Of a stretch of DNA of 17,507 bases, positions 1 to 6,436 are shown in pieces; the first letter of the stretch is position 1; the number at the start of each line of letters is the position of its first letter. The notes under the pieces were generated by a model. That model was not told the DNA's origin. It did not search any database and saw nothing but the letters and a program-made list of their open reading frames with translations. The DNA lies in NCBI GenBank assembly GCA_035295665.1, contig DATGIQ010000410.1, forward strand, positions 1-17,507. The letters run 5' to 3'. A program made the position numbers and the translations under genes. Origin of the DNA: DATGIQ01 sp035295665 (lineage in GTDB: Bacteria; Planctomycetota; Planctomycetia; Gemmatales; Gemmataceae).

Positions 1-130
1 ATAGTGGGGTCTCCGTGCGGGTAGACAGAATATCCAGCTGCAAAACTATCCGCGCGAGGCCCCTTTGCCCAGCCCAGCTGACGCAGCAACCCTCATAAAG
101 CCAATGCGTTATGCATATGCGGAAGGGCGG

Positions 131-223
131 TTACGCCCAACACGATGAGCGGCCGCACTGCTCGCAAAAGATGGCATCCCGCAGTTTGTGGCCGCATTCC
201 TGGCAGTGAGAGTAATCCGACAT
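131..223 (-). CDS. Tiny zinc-ribbon protein (30 aa), possibly truncated
   Basis: This is a 30-residue ORF starting MSDYSHC and carrying two CxxC knuckles (CQEC and CEQC, ten residues apart) plus a final Cys, so a single zinc ribbon is likely. The ATG at 223-221 has GAGGA a few bases upstream on the minus strand, which supports this start over a longer in-frame extension. Short proteins with the pattern SDY-x-x-C-x-x-CG-x-x-LRDA-x-FC-x-x-CGR are, from memory, common in planctomycetes and usually continue past the last Cys with a His-rich tail. Here the frame stops three residues after that Cys, so the gene may have lost its 3' end. Its function is unknown. It diverges from the leader RNA and ferritin gene to its right. 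Confidence 0.5.
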   Translation of the reverse strand: MSDYSHCQECGHKLRDAIFCEQCGRSSCWA

Positions 224-317
224 AGAAGGTCCTCGATTTTCGTCGCTTCCCTGGAACCGAGCAAAGCCCATGCCAAAGTTCAATAACCTTGCGCGGACGT
301 GGCAACTACAACATCCA

Positions 318-346
318 TTGGCTTTCCCCGCTCCGATGCGTACAAT
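318..346 (+). promoter_or_regulatory. Predicted sigma70-like promoter of leader RNA copy 1
   Basis: TTGGCT at 318-323 and TACAAT at 341-346 are separated by 17 bases. They match the sigma70 consensus at 4 of 6 and 5 of 6 positions. The block is conserved in copy 2 at 4094-4121 (TTGCTT, 16 bases, TACAAC), including the intervening CTTTCCCCG. Transcription would start near 353 and run through the structured leader into the ferritin-like gene. The call rests on pattern matching and conservation only. Confidence 0.45.
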
Positions 347-352
347 AAAGCT

Positions 353-518
353 GGTTGGCGGAGCCCTACTGAATCCCAAGTCGGCTCCGATTGGAATTTG
401 AGCTGAAGTCGTCGGAAGACTAGGCGAAGGGCCACCCGGCCTGCTGGGGGGCTGTTGACGAGTAAGCCGACGTGGTCGAATGCCTCATCAGGGTGTTCCA
501 CCACGTCGGCTTTTTTTT
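353..518 (+). ncRNA. Structured leader RNA or small RNA, copy 1 (novel candidate)
   Basis: This segment is homologous to 4128-4278. The two copies align without gaps over 58 columns (384-441 against 4145-4202), with three fully identical 8-base blocks (GCTCCGAT, TCGTCGGA, ACCCGGCC) separated by diverged spacers, as expected for structured RNA. Visible helices are CCCGG/CTGGG near 434-448 and a perfect 13-bp hairpin at 464-512 followed by eight T. CGTCGG at 410-415 is the exact complement of CCGACG at 467-472, which gives an alternative pairing that would open the hairpin. The element ends 16 bases before the ferritin ATG. It may be an attenuator or riboswitch-like leader, or an independent small RNA of about 165 nt. 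I do not recognise it as a known family. Confidence 0.55.
464..518 (+). terminator. Intrinsic terminator or attenuator hairpin
   Basis: The arms AAGCCGACGTGGT (464-476) and ACCACGTCGGCTT (500-512) are perfectly complementary over 13 bp with a 23-base loop, and T runs from 511 to 518. It lies between a promoter-like block and the Shine-Dalgarno sequence of the next gene. It should therefore either end a small RNA or control read-through into the ferritin-like gene. Confidence 0.7.
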
Positions 519-534
519 GTAAGGAGATACAACC

Positions 535-1044
535 ATGACCACCGCAGCGAGAACGCCAGAAGCGGAGCACCGAAAACCCGAGGCCGGGAAGGACGAGAGG
601 CGTGCCTCAACAAGCGCGCACAGGCAGGCCCTTATCGAGGGTCTCAACCATGACTTGGCCGGGGAGTACCAGGCCATCTTGATGTACACCCACTACTCGG
701 CCAAGCTCACCGGACCGTACCGCAGGGAACTGCGAGCCCTCTTTCAGGCGGAAATTGGCGACGAACAGGGCCACGCCCAGTTCCTGGCAGACAAGATCGC
801 CGCTCTCGGGGGCGAACCGACCACGAAACCCAGGCCGGTGCCGCACGCCGACCAGCCGCGGGAGATGCTGGAGCACGCGTTGGTAGCCGAAGAACAGGCC
901 ATTGCGGACTACAACACGCGGCTCGGCCAGGCGGAAGGCGTCGGTGACTTCGGCCTCAAGGTGGTCCTGGAAAATCAGGTCGCGGACGAGACCCGGCACA
1001 AGGAGGAGATCGAACGCATCATCGCCGGCTGGGACGAACGCTGA
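535..1044 (+). CDS. Ferritin-like / bacterioferritin-type diiron protein
   Basis: This 169-residue protein is a four-helix-bundle ferritin-like protein, expected to oxidise and store iron in the cytoplasm. The diiron ligands fall on the bacterioferritin spacing: E44, E77-x-x-H80, E119 and E152-x-x-H155, with 33 residues between helix A and B ligands and again between C and D ligands. The haem-binding Met that follows the helix-B Glu in classical bacterioferritin is Gln78 here, so haem binding is unlikely. About 30 N-terminal residues form a charged, probably disordered extension. AAGGAG at 521-526 sits 8 bases before the ATG. The gene follows a terminator-like hairpin directly, so its expression may depend on read-through of the leader RNA. 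A Dps-like or erythrin-vacuolar type assignment is also possible. Confidence 0.8.
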   Translation: MTTAARTPEAEHRKPEAGKDERRASTSAHRQALIEGLNHDLAGEYQAILMYTHYSAKLTGPYRRELRALFQAEIGDEQGHAQFLADKIAALGGEPTTKPRPVPHADQPREMLEHALVAEEQAIADYNTRLGQAEGVGDFGLKVVLENQVADETRHKEEIERIIAGWDER

Positions 1045-1206
1045 TCGCGACCGACCGTTACGGCTGGACCACTGGCCACGTCATACAGAAACCTGCCCAC
1101 CGGCGACGGGATGGACAACCCGGCGCCCGTGAGCTGCGCCCTGCACGCGGTCGAGCGCTGAGCCGGCCACCGCCGCGGGCGCAAACGAGATACGGAGGCA
1201 ATGTCG

Positions 1207-1620
1207 ATGAGCAAAGTCATGCTGAAACTGCGACAGCTTGAACAAGACATCTTGGCGACTGGCAAGGTCGATCACCCCGAGCTGCAAAGGCTACGCCAGG
1301 AGCTGTACACCCACGATAAAATCGAGCGCCCGGAGGCCGACTTCCTTGTCGAACTCCACAAGCGGGTGCAACACCTTACACCGGCCTTCGATCAATTCTT
1401 CTACCAGGCCATCAAGGACCACATCCTGGCGCACGGCCGGATCGACGCCGAGGAGGCCGCCTGGCTGCGGCGGATGCTCTTCGCCGACGGCAAGATCAAA
1501 GACGAGGAGCGCACCTTCCTGCACGAACTCAAGGGCGAAGCCAAGCAGGTCAGCCGCGAGTTCGAGGCACTGTTCGAGGAGAGCATGAAGCAGCGGCAGG
1601 AGCAGCACACATGTGGCTAA
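1207..1620 (+). CDS. TerB-like tandem-repeat protein
   Basis: This 137-residue, mostly helical protein is built of two tandem repeats, at about residues 15-54 and 73-112. Each has the pattern IL-A-x-G-(K/R)-(V/I)-D-x-x-E followed by D-(G)-KI-x-x-E. This acidic repeated helix-turn-helix pattern resembles the TerB-like fold associated with tellurite resistance and general stress; the biochemical role of such stand-alone proteins is not established. GGAGG at 1194-1198 is 8 bases before ATG 1207 but only 2 bases before ATG 1201, so 1207 is the better start (1201 adds two residues). The gene lies 162 bases after the ferritin-like gene on the same strand, possibly in the same transcript. Confidence 0.65.
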   Translation: MSKVMLKLRQLEQDILATGKVDHPELQRLRQELYTHDKIERPEADFLVELHKRVQHLTPAFDQFFYQAIKDHILAHGRIDAEEAAWLRRMLFADGKIKDEERTFLHELKGEAKQVSREFEALFEESMKQRQEQHTCG

Positions 1621-1652
1621 GCACGATGCTGGTTGACAGGGGGAGCGCGGCC

Positions 1653-2054
1653 ATGACGAGCCATGAGAATCCAGGGTTCTGGTATCACATCTTGATCGCA
1701 CTCGGTCGTGCGCTCAGGCGTGGGATTCTGGGTAAGTCAAGCCACGACTACATGAAGCAGTTCAGCGGCAGCGACGAGTCTTGGGACAGGGTAATCGCGG
1801 CCCAGTTGGGTTGGCCCGAGAAACAACCTCCGAAGCCTGATCCGAATCCTGTCCGTAGTTCGGGTCACGCGGTTGTGCATGCCAGGCCAGGTGATCGGAG
1901 AAATGCTTCCTCTCTTCCGCAGCGGGACTACGAACCTGTTCATGGGTGGACCCAGCGTCAATGTGACGAGTATATGGCTCGCAACCTGGGCTATCGATCC
2001 ACTTACGAAGCGGAATTGCAAAAACGGTTGTTCCACAGGAATTCTCGGAGTTAA
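1653..2054 (+). CDS. Hypothetical protein, 133 aa
   Basis: I do not recognise this family. The N-terminal 30 residues include a short hydrophobic/aromatic stretch and a basic patch; the middle is proline-rich and looks disordered. The segment with WDRVIAAQLGWP and the later MARNLGYRS suggest two short helical motifs of similar layout. An ATG at 1611 overlapping the TerB-like gene is possible. AGGGGGAG lies just before ATG 1653, and the residues between the two ATGs look non-conserved, so I chose 1653. It follows the TerB-like gene by 32 bases, consistent with co-transcription. Confidence 0.5.
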   Translation: MTSHENPGFWYHILIALGRALRRGILGKSSHDYMKQFSGSDESWDRVIAAQLGWPEKQPPKPDPNPVRSSGHAVVHARPGDRRNASSLPQRDYEPVHGWTQRQCDEYMARNLGYRSTYEAELQKRLFHRNSRS

Positions 2055-2065
2055 CGGAGCGTCCT

Positions 2066-2278
2066 TTGATTGATTTGGTCTATGGAGAATCGACCAGGAC
2101 AAAGCCGCAAGCAACACCGAGCCAAAGGGTGCAAAGCAAGCTCGTGAATCGCAAACCGATCCCTTGCGCGGTTTGTGATGGGTACATAAGCCCCTTTACT
2201 GGCCTTCCGGTGATCCTGGATGACAAAGAACGAATCATCGAATTCGTTCATCCCGGTTGTTGCGTTCATGAGGAATGA
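2066..2278 (+). CDS. Small Cys-rich putative zinc-binding protein, 70 aa
   Basis: This short protein starts at TTG 2066, with GGAG at 2056-2059, six bases upstream. It contains CAVCDG at about residues 34-39 and a C-terminal HPGCC, so a CxxC...HxxC zinc site is likely. The segment between them, with DDKERIIEFVHPGC, looks like a small treble-clef or LIM-like fold, but I cannot assign a family. It begins 11 bases after the preceding gene. The TTG start is the least certain part, since no in-frame ATG lies in the conserved region. Confidence 0.5.
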   Translation: MIDLVYGESTRTKPQATPSQRVQSKLVNRKPIPCAVCDGYISPFTGLPVILDDKERIIEFVHPGCCVHEE

Positions 2279-2398
2279 ACGTCCTCGGTATGGCCGGCGC
2301 AAGAACGCAGCCGTCTTGGTCGGGGACATGGGGGGGGCATGGGTAATCCCAGTCGTCCCTAGTCGAGGCACGACCATCCTGGAAAAGAGGAGCTTCCC

Positions 2399-2608
2399 AT
2401 GCTGAGCAGTTATCCGGTGGCCTGTCCGCACGCGAACTGTGATTGGACCGGTAGCCTGGTGCCTTCCCTCCTCCGGGGCGGACCGGACGCGGAGATTGTG
2501 TCCATGCACCGAGCCTGGTTTCGCTGCCCGCGCTGCCAGGCCGACTGGGAAGTGCGTATCACCGATGACAGGGTGATGGTCCTGCCTGCCGTCGAGCGCG
2601 GCGGCTGA
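2399..2608 (+). CDS. Small zinc-ribbon protein, 69 aa
   Basis: The protein has CPHANC near residue 9 and CPRCQADW near residue 43, giving a CxxxxC...CxxC zinc-ribbon arrangement with about 30 residues between the knuckles. GAGGAG upstream of the ATG is a good ribosome-binding site. It lies between a 120-base spacer and the isomerase-like gene on the same strand. The fold suggests nucleic-acid or protein binding, but its function is not known. Confidence 0.55.
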   Translation: MLSSYPVACPHANCDWTGSLVPSLLRGGPDAEIVSMHRAWFRCPRCQADWEVRITDDRVMVLPAVERGG

Positions 2609-2630
2609 ACCTCATCAGGGGCGCATCCAC

Positions 2631-3428
2631 ATGAACCAGTTGAAAATCGGCATCCGTCTGGAATCGCTGGGGCTGCCGCTACGCCGGGCCCTCCGGGAGG
2701 CCCAGCGGCTCGGCGTGAAGGGCGTGCAGGCCGACGTGGCCGGCGATCTGTCGCCGCACACCCTGTCGCAGACCGGCCGCACCGCATTCCGCCACCTGCT
2801 GGCGTCCCATAACCTGGAGCTGACCGCGCTGGGCTGCCCGTTGCGCCGGGGCCTGGACATCCCGGAAGACCAACAGCAGCGCATCGACCACATCCAGGCG
2901 GTACTCGGCCTCAGCGTTGACCTGGGTAGCCGCATCGCTATCATCCAGGCCGGCCGCGTCCCCGAGAAGGCCGACGACCCGCGCGCTCCTCTCCTGACCG
3001 AGGCCCTCCGGGTACTGGGCCGCCACGGCGACCGCGTCGGTGCCGTCCTGGCCCTCGACACCGGCCTGGAGTCGGGCGCAGTGCTGGCCGCCTTTCTGGA
3101 TCGCTTCGACACGGGCGGCCTCGGCGTGAACCTCGACCCGGCCAACCTGTTGATGGGCGGCTTCGATCCCTATGAGAGCGCCCGCGCCTTGCACGGCCGG
3201 GTCGTCCACTCCAACGCCAAGGACGCCCGCGTGAGCGGCGCCAGCCGAACCGCCCAGGAGGTGCCGCTGGGCCACGGCGACATCGACTGGACGCGCTACC
3301 TGGCCGCGCTGGAGGAGATCCAGTACCGGGGCTGGCTGATCGTCGCGCGCGAGAGCGGCGACAACCGCGTCCCCGACGTGGCGGCCGGCATTGGTTTTCT
3401 GGCTCGGTTCGTGGGGTCTCCAGAATAG
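2631..3428 (+). CDS. Sugar phosphate isomerase/epimerase-like TIM-barrel protein
   Basis: At 265 residues this has the normal length for a xylose-isomerase-like (AP endonuclease 2 superfamily) TIM barrel. Such proteins isomerise or epimerise sugars in the cytoplasm using a divalent metal. Matching features are the LDPANLLM strand with D169, H193 in HSNAKDA, the EVPLGHGDIDW motif at about 210-220 and the late Glu E241 in ARESGD. The strand-5 position that is often Glu in this group (ALETG) is D143 here. The substrate cannot be read from the sequence. The start is 22 bases after the preceding zinc-ribbon gene, with a weak AGGGGCG upstream. Confidence 0.75.
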   Translation: MNQLKIGIRLESLGLPLRRALREAQRLGVKGVQADVAGDLSPHTLSQTGRTAFRHLLASHNLELTALGCPLRRGLDIPEDQQQRIDHIQAVLGLSVDLGSRIAIIQAGRVPEKADDPRAPLLTEALRVLGRHGDRVGAVLALDTGLESGAVLAAFLDRFDTGGLGVNLDPANLLMGGFDPYESARALHGRVVHSNAKDARVSGASRTAQEVPLGHGDIDWTRYLAALEEIQYRGWLIVARESGDNRVPDVAAGIGFLARFVGSPE

Positions 3429-3466
3429 CCGGCGGATCACGGGCGCAGACTGTGTGCAGCTCCTCG

Positions 3467-3500
3467 GGACAAGAAAAGCCCTCGCACCTTGTCCTTTCTG
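3467..3500 (+). terminator. Weak hairpin after isomerase-like gene
   Basis: GGACAAG (3467-3473) and CTTGTCC (3488-3494) form a 7-bp stem with a 14-base loop, followed by TTTCTGG. The T tract is short, so this is only a weak candidate terminator for the genes upstream. Confidence 0.25.
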
Positions 3501-3544
3501 GTCGGAAACGGCAAGGTCGACTCAGGAGCGTGGGAGGCGTTCTC

Positions 3545-3745
3545 ATGGCGTTGTTTCTGGACAAGTACGGGCAGCTGCGGGATTGGGCGCCGGCGGACCT
3601 GCTGGGGCGGATCGACCGGACGTGGGTCGATGGCGACAGCCGCTATCAAGTGCGAATCCACGGAATCGAGGCCGTTGCCGATCGGAGGGTCGTGGTGAAG
3701 GCAAACACGCTCGGCCGAATGCCGCTGCCGGATAGGGTCTCCTGA
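3545..3745 (+). CDS. Hypothetical protein, 66 aa
   Basis: This short protein starts at ATG 3545 with GGGAGGCG directly upstream, starts MALFLDKYGQL and ends in LPDRVS. It contains no Cys and no membrane segment, and the pattern of alternating hydrophobic residues in RYQVRIHGI and RRVVVKA suggests beta strands. I do not recognise a family. It is separated from the isomerase-like gene by 116 bases that contain a weak hairpin, so it may be transcribed separately. Confidence 0.4.
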   Translation: MALFLDKYGQLRDWAPADLLGRIDRTWVDGDSRYQVRIHGIEAVADRRVVVKANTLGRMPLPDRVS

Positions 3746-4093
3746 TGTGTCCTCTTCTCCCCATTCAATACTGCCGCGGCGGGCTAAGACAGATGGATTA
3801 TTTTGTCGGGCCAGTGAGGGGCCCGCGAAAAACCGCGCCTGGTCCGCGCGACTCCATGGCGATGGGTCAAGAAGCAGACAGCGAACGCTGCAGCATCCGG
3901 GACGTGGTGTTGAGAACGATCCCGAGCACAGCTACAGGTGTACTCCACATTTAGGATATATCCCGAAATAATGCCAAAACACGCATTTGCCGATGGCTGG
4001 CGGGGCAGCATTAAGAGGAGACCGAACGCCAGGCGAAGAGGCCCAGCTCGGGCTACGCGACCGGGGCCGATGTTTAGCGGAACAGCAATCGAC
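3746..4093. other. Intergenic stretch without a supported gene
   Basis: Short ORFs are present on both strands, but none has a convincing start, ribosome-binding site or recognisable sequence. No terminator or repeat was seen apart from the promoter-like block that starts at 4094. Confidence 0.4.
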
Positions 4094-4121
4094 TTGCTTT
4101 CCCCGTTCCGAGCCGTACAAC
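4094..4121 (+). promoter_or_regulatory. Predicted promoter of leader RNA copy 2
   Basis: TTGCTT (4094-4099), 16 bases, TACAAC (4116-4121) corresponds to the promoter-like block of copy 1 at 318-346. The spacer keeps CTTTCCCCG and TCCGA, which is more conservation than a promoter spacer needs. A regulator may bind there, or the duplication may simply be recent. Confidence 0.35.
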
Positions 4122-4127
4122 AGAGTT

Positions 4128-4278
4128 GCTATTGCGTCATTGGCGCTCCGATAAATACGCAATGTGAAATCGTCGGATGACCAGATGAAGAGCAACCCGG
4201 CCATGCCGGGGGGCTAGTTAAAAAGTAAGCCGACGTGGTCGAACATCTCAGGGTGTTCCATCACGTCGGCTTCTTTCG
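4128..4278 (+). ncRNA. Structured leader RNA or small RNA, copy 2 (novel candidate)
   Basis: This is the second copy of the element at 353-518. It keeps GCTCCGAT (4145-4152), TCGTCGGA (4170-4177) and ACCCGGCC (4195-4202). The helix CCCGG/CCGGG (4196-4209) is fully Watson-Crick, whereas copy 1 has one G-U pair. The terminal hairpin (4227-4272) has a G-U where copy 1 has G-C. CGTCGG at 4171-4176 can pair with CCGACG at 4230-4235. The T tract is interrupted (TTCTTTC), so termination should be weaker. The next gene starts 311 bases downstream, which fits a small RNA as well as a leader. Confidence 0.5.
4227..4278 (+). terminator. Second copy of the terminator-like hairpin
   Basis: Arms AAGCCGACGTGGT (4227-4239) and ATCACGTCGGCTT (4260-4272) pair over 13 bp with one G-U wobble, followed by TTCTTTC. 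The loop keeps TCAGGGTGTTCC in common with copy 1. Confidence 0.5.
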
Positions 4279-4589
4279 CTTGCGGGAACGGGCGACGGTC
4301 GCAACCTGCGGCGCAACAGATCGCCGAAGCAGCAATCGCTTTCGCGGAGTGGCGAACGGGCCGCGTGCCCAACGTGGTGACCGCGGTCTTAAGTGATAAT
4401 ACGTTGGTGAGTCATGGACACCTGAATAATCCCCTTCCGCGGGGACGGGAAATGAGCTCGGCGGTGAACCCCTTGGTTTCCCTTGGTTCCTGCCGCCCGA
4501 AACAACTTTGCGCTCTTGAGATGATAAACACGGGCCCGGCTGGTAATTCGCTAACTCAGCCCAACCCTTTTTTGAAGGAGAGCCTGACC
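4279..4589. other. Spacer between leader copy 2 and secreted-protein gene
   Basis: The reading frame of the next gene is open back to 4365, but residues encoded there look random and precede a clear signal peptide, so I treat this as untranslated. No further structure is supported. Confidence 0.4.
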
Positions 4590-5840
4590 ATGCTACGTTT
4601 CTGCTGTCCTTTCTGCGCAGTGCTGACGAAGCCGTCCGCCAAGCGTATTGACGCGGCCTGCCTGGCCCTGTTGGCCACGCTGGGGTTGACCGTATCGACC
4701 GCCCACGGACAGCAACGTATCGTGCCAATGAGGCCAGGCATGGCCATGCAGAGGTCAGCCTTTAACCCGGCCATGGCCGGGAGGATGCTGCCTGTCTTCC
4801 CGTCCGGGTTGTTCGGCTTCAACCCGCACTCCGGGTTCGGCAACCTGGCATTTTTGTACGCGAACCCTTATAGCATGGCTGGCATGGGTGGCAACCCCTA
4901 CGGGGCGAGCTCTGCCGCGGGACAATCTGCTTCCTCCTACGGCAATTCTTCTACTTCTTCTTCTGATCCCTCCGCCGGTTACCTCAGTGGCGGCGCCAGC
5001 ATGACCAATGGCCAAGGCCGTTTCGAAGGGAGTCAACAGCAGGCTTATCTGCTCCAGGAACAGGTCCGTGGCGAGCAGGCGGCGAATCGCCGCGAAATCT
5101 TCGATGAACACCTGTACGAGCGCGACAAGACCCCGACCGCCGAACACGAACGACAGACATTCCAACAGGAGCAGCTCGAGCGCAGCCGCAACAACCCACC
5201 GCGGACCGAGATTTGGTCCGGCCAGGCACTCAACACTCTCCTGGCCGACTTGCAGAAGCTCCCCGCCCGGGGCGGCTGGCCGGTTCTCGGCACCGCCGAA
5301 CTTCCGCTCGATGAGGACGGGCTGAAGCACATCAACATCACTGCCGGCAACGGCGGCAACGCCGGTCTGTTGAAGGCCGAAGACGGGCTGCATTGGCCGC
5401 TGGCTTTTGCGGGCGAGGATTTCAAGGCGGAACGGGAGCGGCTTAGCGCGCTGGCCCAGCAAGCCGTCCGGCAGGCGACGTTGGGCGGCCCGGTGGACGT
5501 CGGCACGACAGGGCAGATGACGCGCGACCTGGATCAGTTGCACAAAGAACTGCGTAGGAAGGCGGGCGTTCTCCCGTCTTCTCTCTACATCGAGGCGAAG
5601 ACATTCCTCAACAATTGCGAGAGTGCCGTGCGGGCTCTACAACAGCGTGACGCGGCCCGTCATTTCACCGGCGTGTACGCGCTCAAGGCCAAGACGGTTC
5701 CGGAACTCGTCACGTTCATGACGGAGCGCGGGCTCCGGTTCGCCCCGGCGATACCCGGGGGAGAGTCTGCCTACGTGGCGCTCTGTCAGGCCTTGGCCGC
5801 GTACGACTTGACGGCGCGGGCACAGATAGGCCAACGCTAA
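4590..5840 (+). CDS. Secreted protein of unknown function, 416 aa
   Basis: The protein starts with a basic and Cys-containing n-region, then a hydrophobic core (about residues 23-37) ending in TAHG-QQ, a probable signal peptide, so it is exported. Residues 45-75 are Met/Pro/Phe-rich; residues 75-135 are a Gly/Ser/Tyr-rich low-complexity linker. Residues 140-210 are Gln/Glu/Arg-rich and probably coiled coil. The rest is a mixed alpha/beta domain with LNTLLADLQKL and a repeated pattern of helices. AAGGAG at 4575-4580 is 9 bases before ATG 4590. An upstream in-frame ATG at 4365 would put 75 residues before the signal peptide and is unlikely. I do not recognise a family; the layout is similar to large families of planctomycete exported proteins. 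Confidence 0.65.
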   Translation: MLRFCCPFCAVLTKPSAKRIDAACLALLATLGLTVSTAHGQQRIVPMRPGMAMQRSAFNPAMAGRMLPVFPSGLFGFNPHSGFGNLAFLYANPYSMAGMGGNPYGASSAAGQSASSYGNSSTSSSDPSAGYLSGGASMTNGQGRFEGSQQQAYLLQEQVRGEQAANRREIFDEHLYERDKTPTAEHERQTFQQEQLERSRNNPPRTEIWSGQALNTLLADLQKLPARGGWPVLGTAELPLDEDGLKHINITAGNGGNAGLLKAEDGLHWPLAFAGEDFKAERERLSALAQQAVRQATLGGPVDVGTTGQMTRDLDQLHKELRRKAGVLPSSLYIEAKTFLNNCESAVRALQQRDAARHFTGVYALKAKTVPELVTFMTERGLRFAPAIPGGESAYVALCQALAAYDLTARAQIGQR

Positions 5841-5926
5841 CTCTCTCCACCGTGCCCATACTCACTGGTCCAGTACCATCTGTCCCCGCGGCACCGCGCC
5901 TCCAATCCTTCGTGTGATACGCTCCT

Positions 5927-6075
5927 TCATTTTGCTGCGCGGACAGCGGACGAGGCAAGGGCCAAGCGGACCTGGACTGGCTCCCCGCACCCAAAGCGCT
6001 CATCGGGATTGGGCGGCCGCACGAGAACGGGCATCCATTCACTGTTGCTGGCCACCGAGATCCCCATATGGATAA
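5927..6075 (-). pseudogene. C-terminal remnant of a HlyD-type efflux adaptor
   Basis: On the minus strand this stretch encodes MPVLVRPPNPDERFGCG followed by EPVQVRLAL and a stop at 5927. The intact adaptor at 11423-12292 ends with VPVLVRTPNPDGRLRCG followed by IAVQVRF, so the two are clearly homologous. Similarity runs from about 6075 to 5945 and stops abruptly at its 5' side, where a type I restriction remnant begins on the other strand. The rest of the adaptor (lipoyl and hairpin domains) is missing. It is a decayed copy of the same kind of exporter gene as in the right part of the window. The exact left and right limits are estimates. Confidence 0.6.
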
Positions 6076-6436
6076 GGGGCCGACCGCAGGCGGCACCGGC
6101 AAGTCGAACGACACCCAGGTCGGGCTGTCCCGGCTGATCGATGCGATCAACGATCGCTTTGGCACCAACTTCACCCAGGCCGACGAACTCTTCTTTCACC
6201 AGCTACGCGCAGAAGCGCTCACCGACGAGCATCTCCGCGAGGTCGTCACCGCCAACCCCTTGGACAATTTCCGCTACGTCTTTGTCAAAGCCCTGGAGGG
6301 CCTGTTCATTGACCGCAGGGAGCAAGACGAAGAACTGTTTGCCAAGTACATGAACGACGGCGATTTCCGAGAGCTCGTCTCCGAGCACTTGCTGAAGCAG
6401 GTCTATGAGCAGATTTGGGAAGAAGGCGCGGCGTAG
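6068..6436 (+). pseudogene. hsdR: C-terminal fragment of type I restriction subunit HsdR
   Basis: This 122-residue ORF matches, from memory, the C-terminal helical region of type I restriction endonuclease R subunits. The signature runs from L-S-x-L-I-D-x-I-N-x-R-F-G-T-x-F-T at about residue 21, through ADELFFHQL and LDNFRYVF, to the final LLKQVYEQI. Full HsdR is close to 1000 residues and carries a PD-(D/E)xK nuclease and a helicase motor; none of that is present upstream, where a HlyD-type remnant on the other strand takes over. No hsdM or hsdS gene is in the window. It is best read as a relic. Translation from ATG 6068 is possible but would give only the subunit-contact domain. Confidence 0.65.

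Noticed and set aside
464..512. The long hairpin as an insertion-sequence end or MITE
   Set aside because: Conservation extends asymmetrically over about 200 bases to the left, ends at a T tract on the right, and no target-site duplication is visible. A transcribed RNA explains this better, though a mobile origin of the duplication is not excluded.
3745..3971. Short plus-strand ORFs after the 66-residue gene
   Set aside because: Overlapping frames of similar quality, with no ribosome-binding site and no recognisable sequence.
4365..4589. Upstream ATG extending the secreted protein by 75 residues
   Set aside because: It would place a long non-conserved stretch before a clear signal peptide, and the good ribosome-binding site belongs to ATG 4590.
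4755..5543. Minus-strand open frame of 262 codons
   Set aside because: It is antisense to the secreted-protein gene, with no ribosome-binding site and no family motif.
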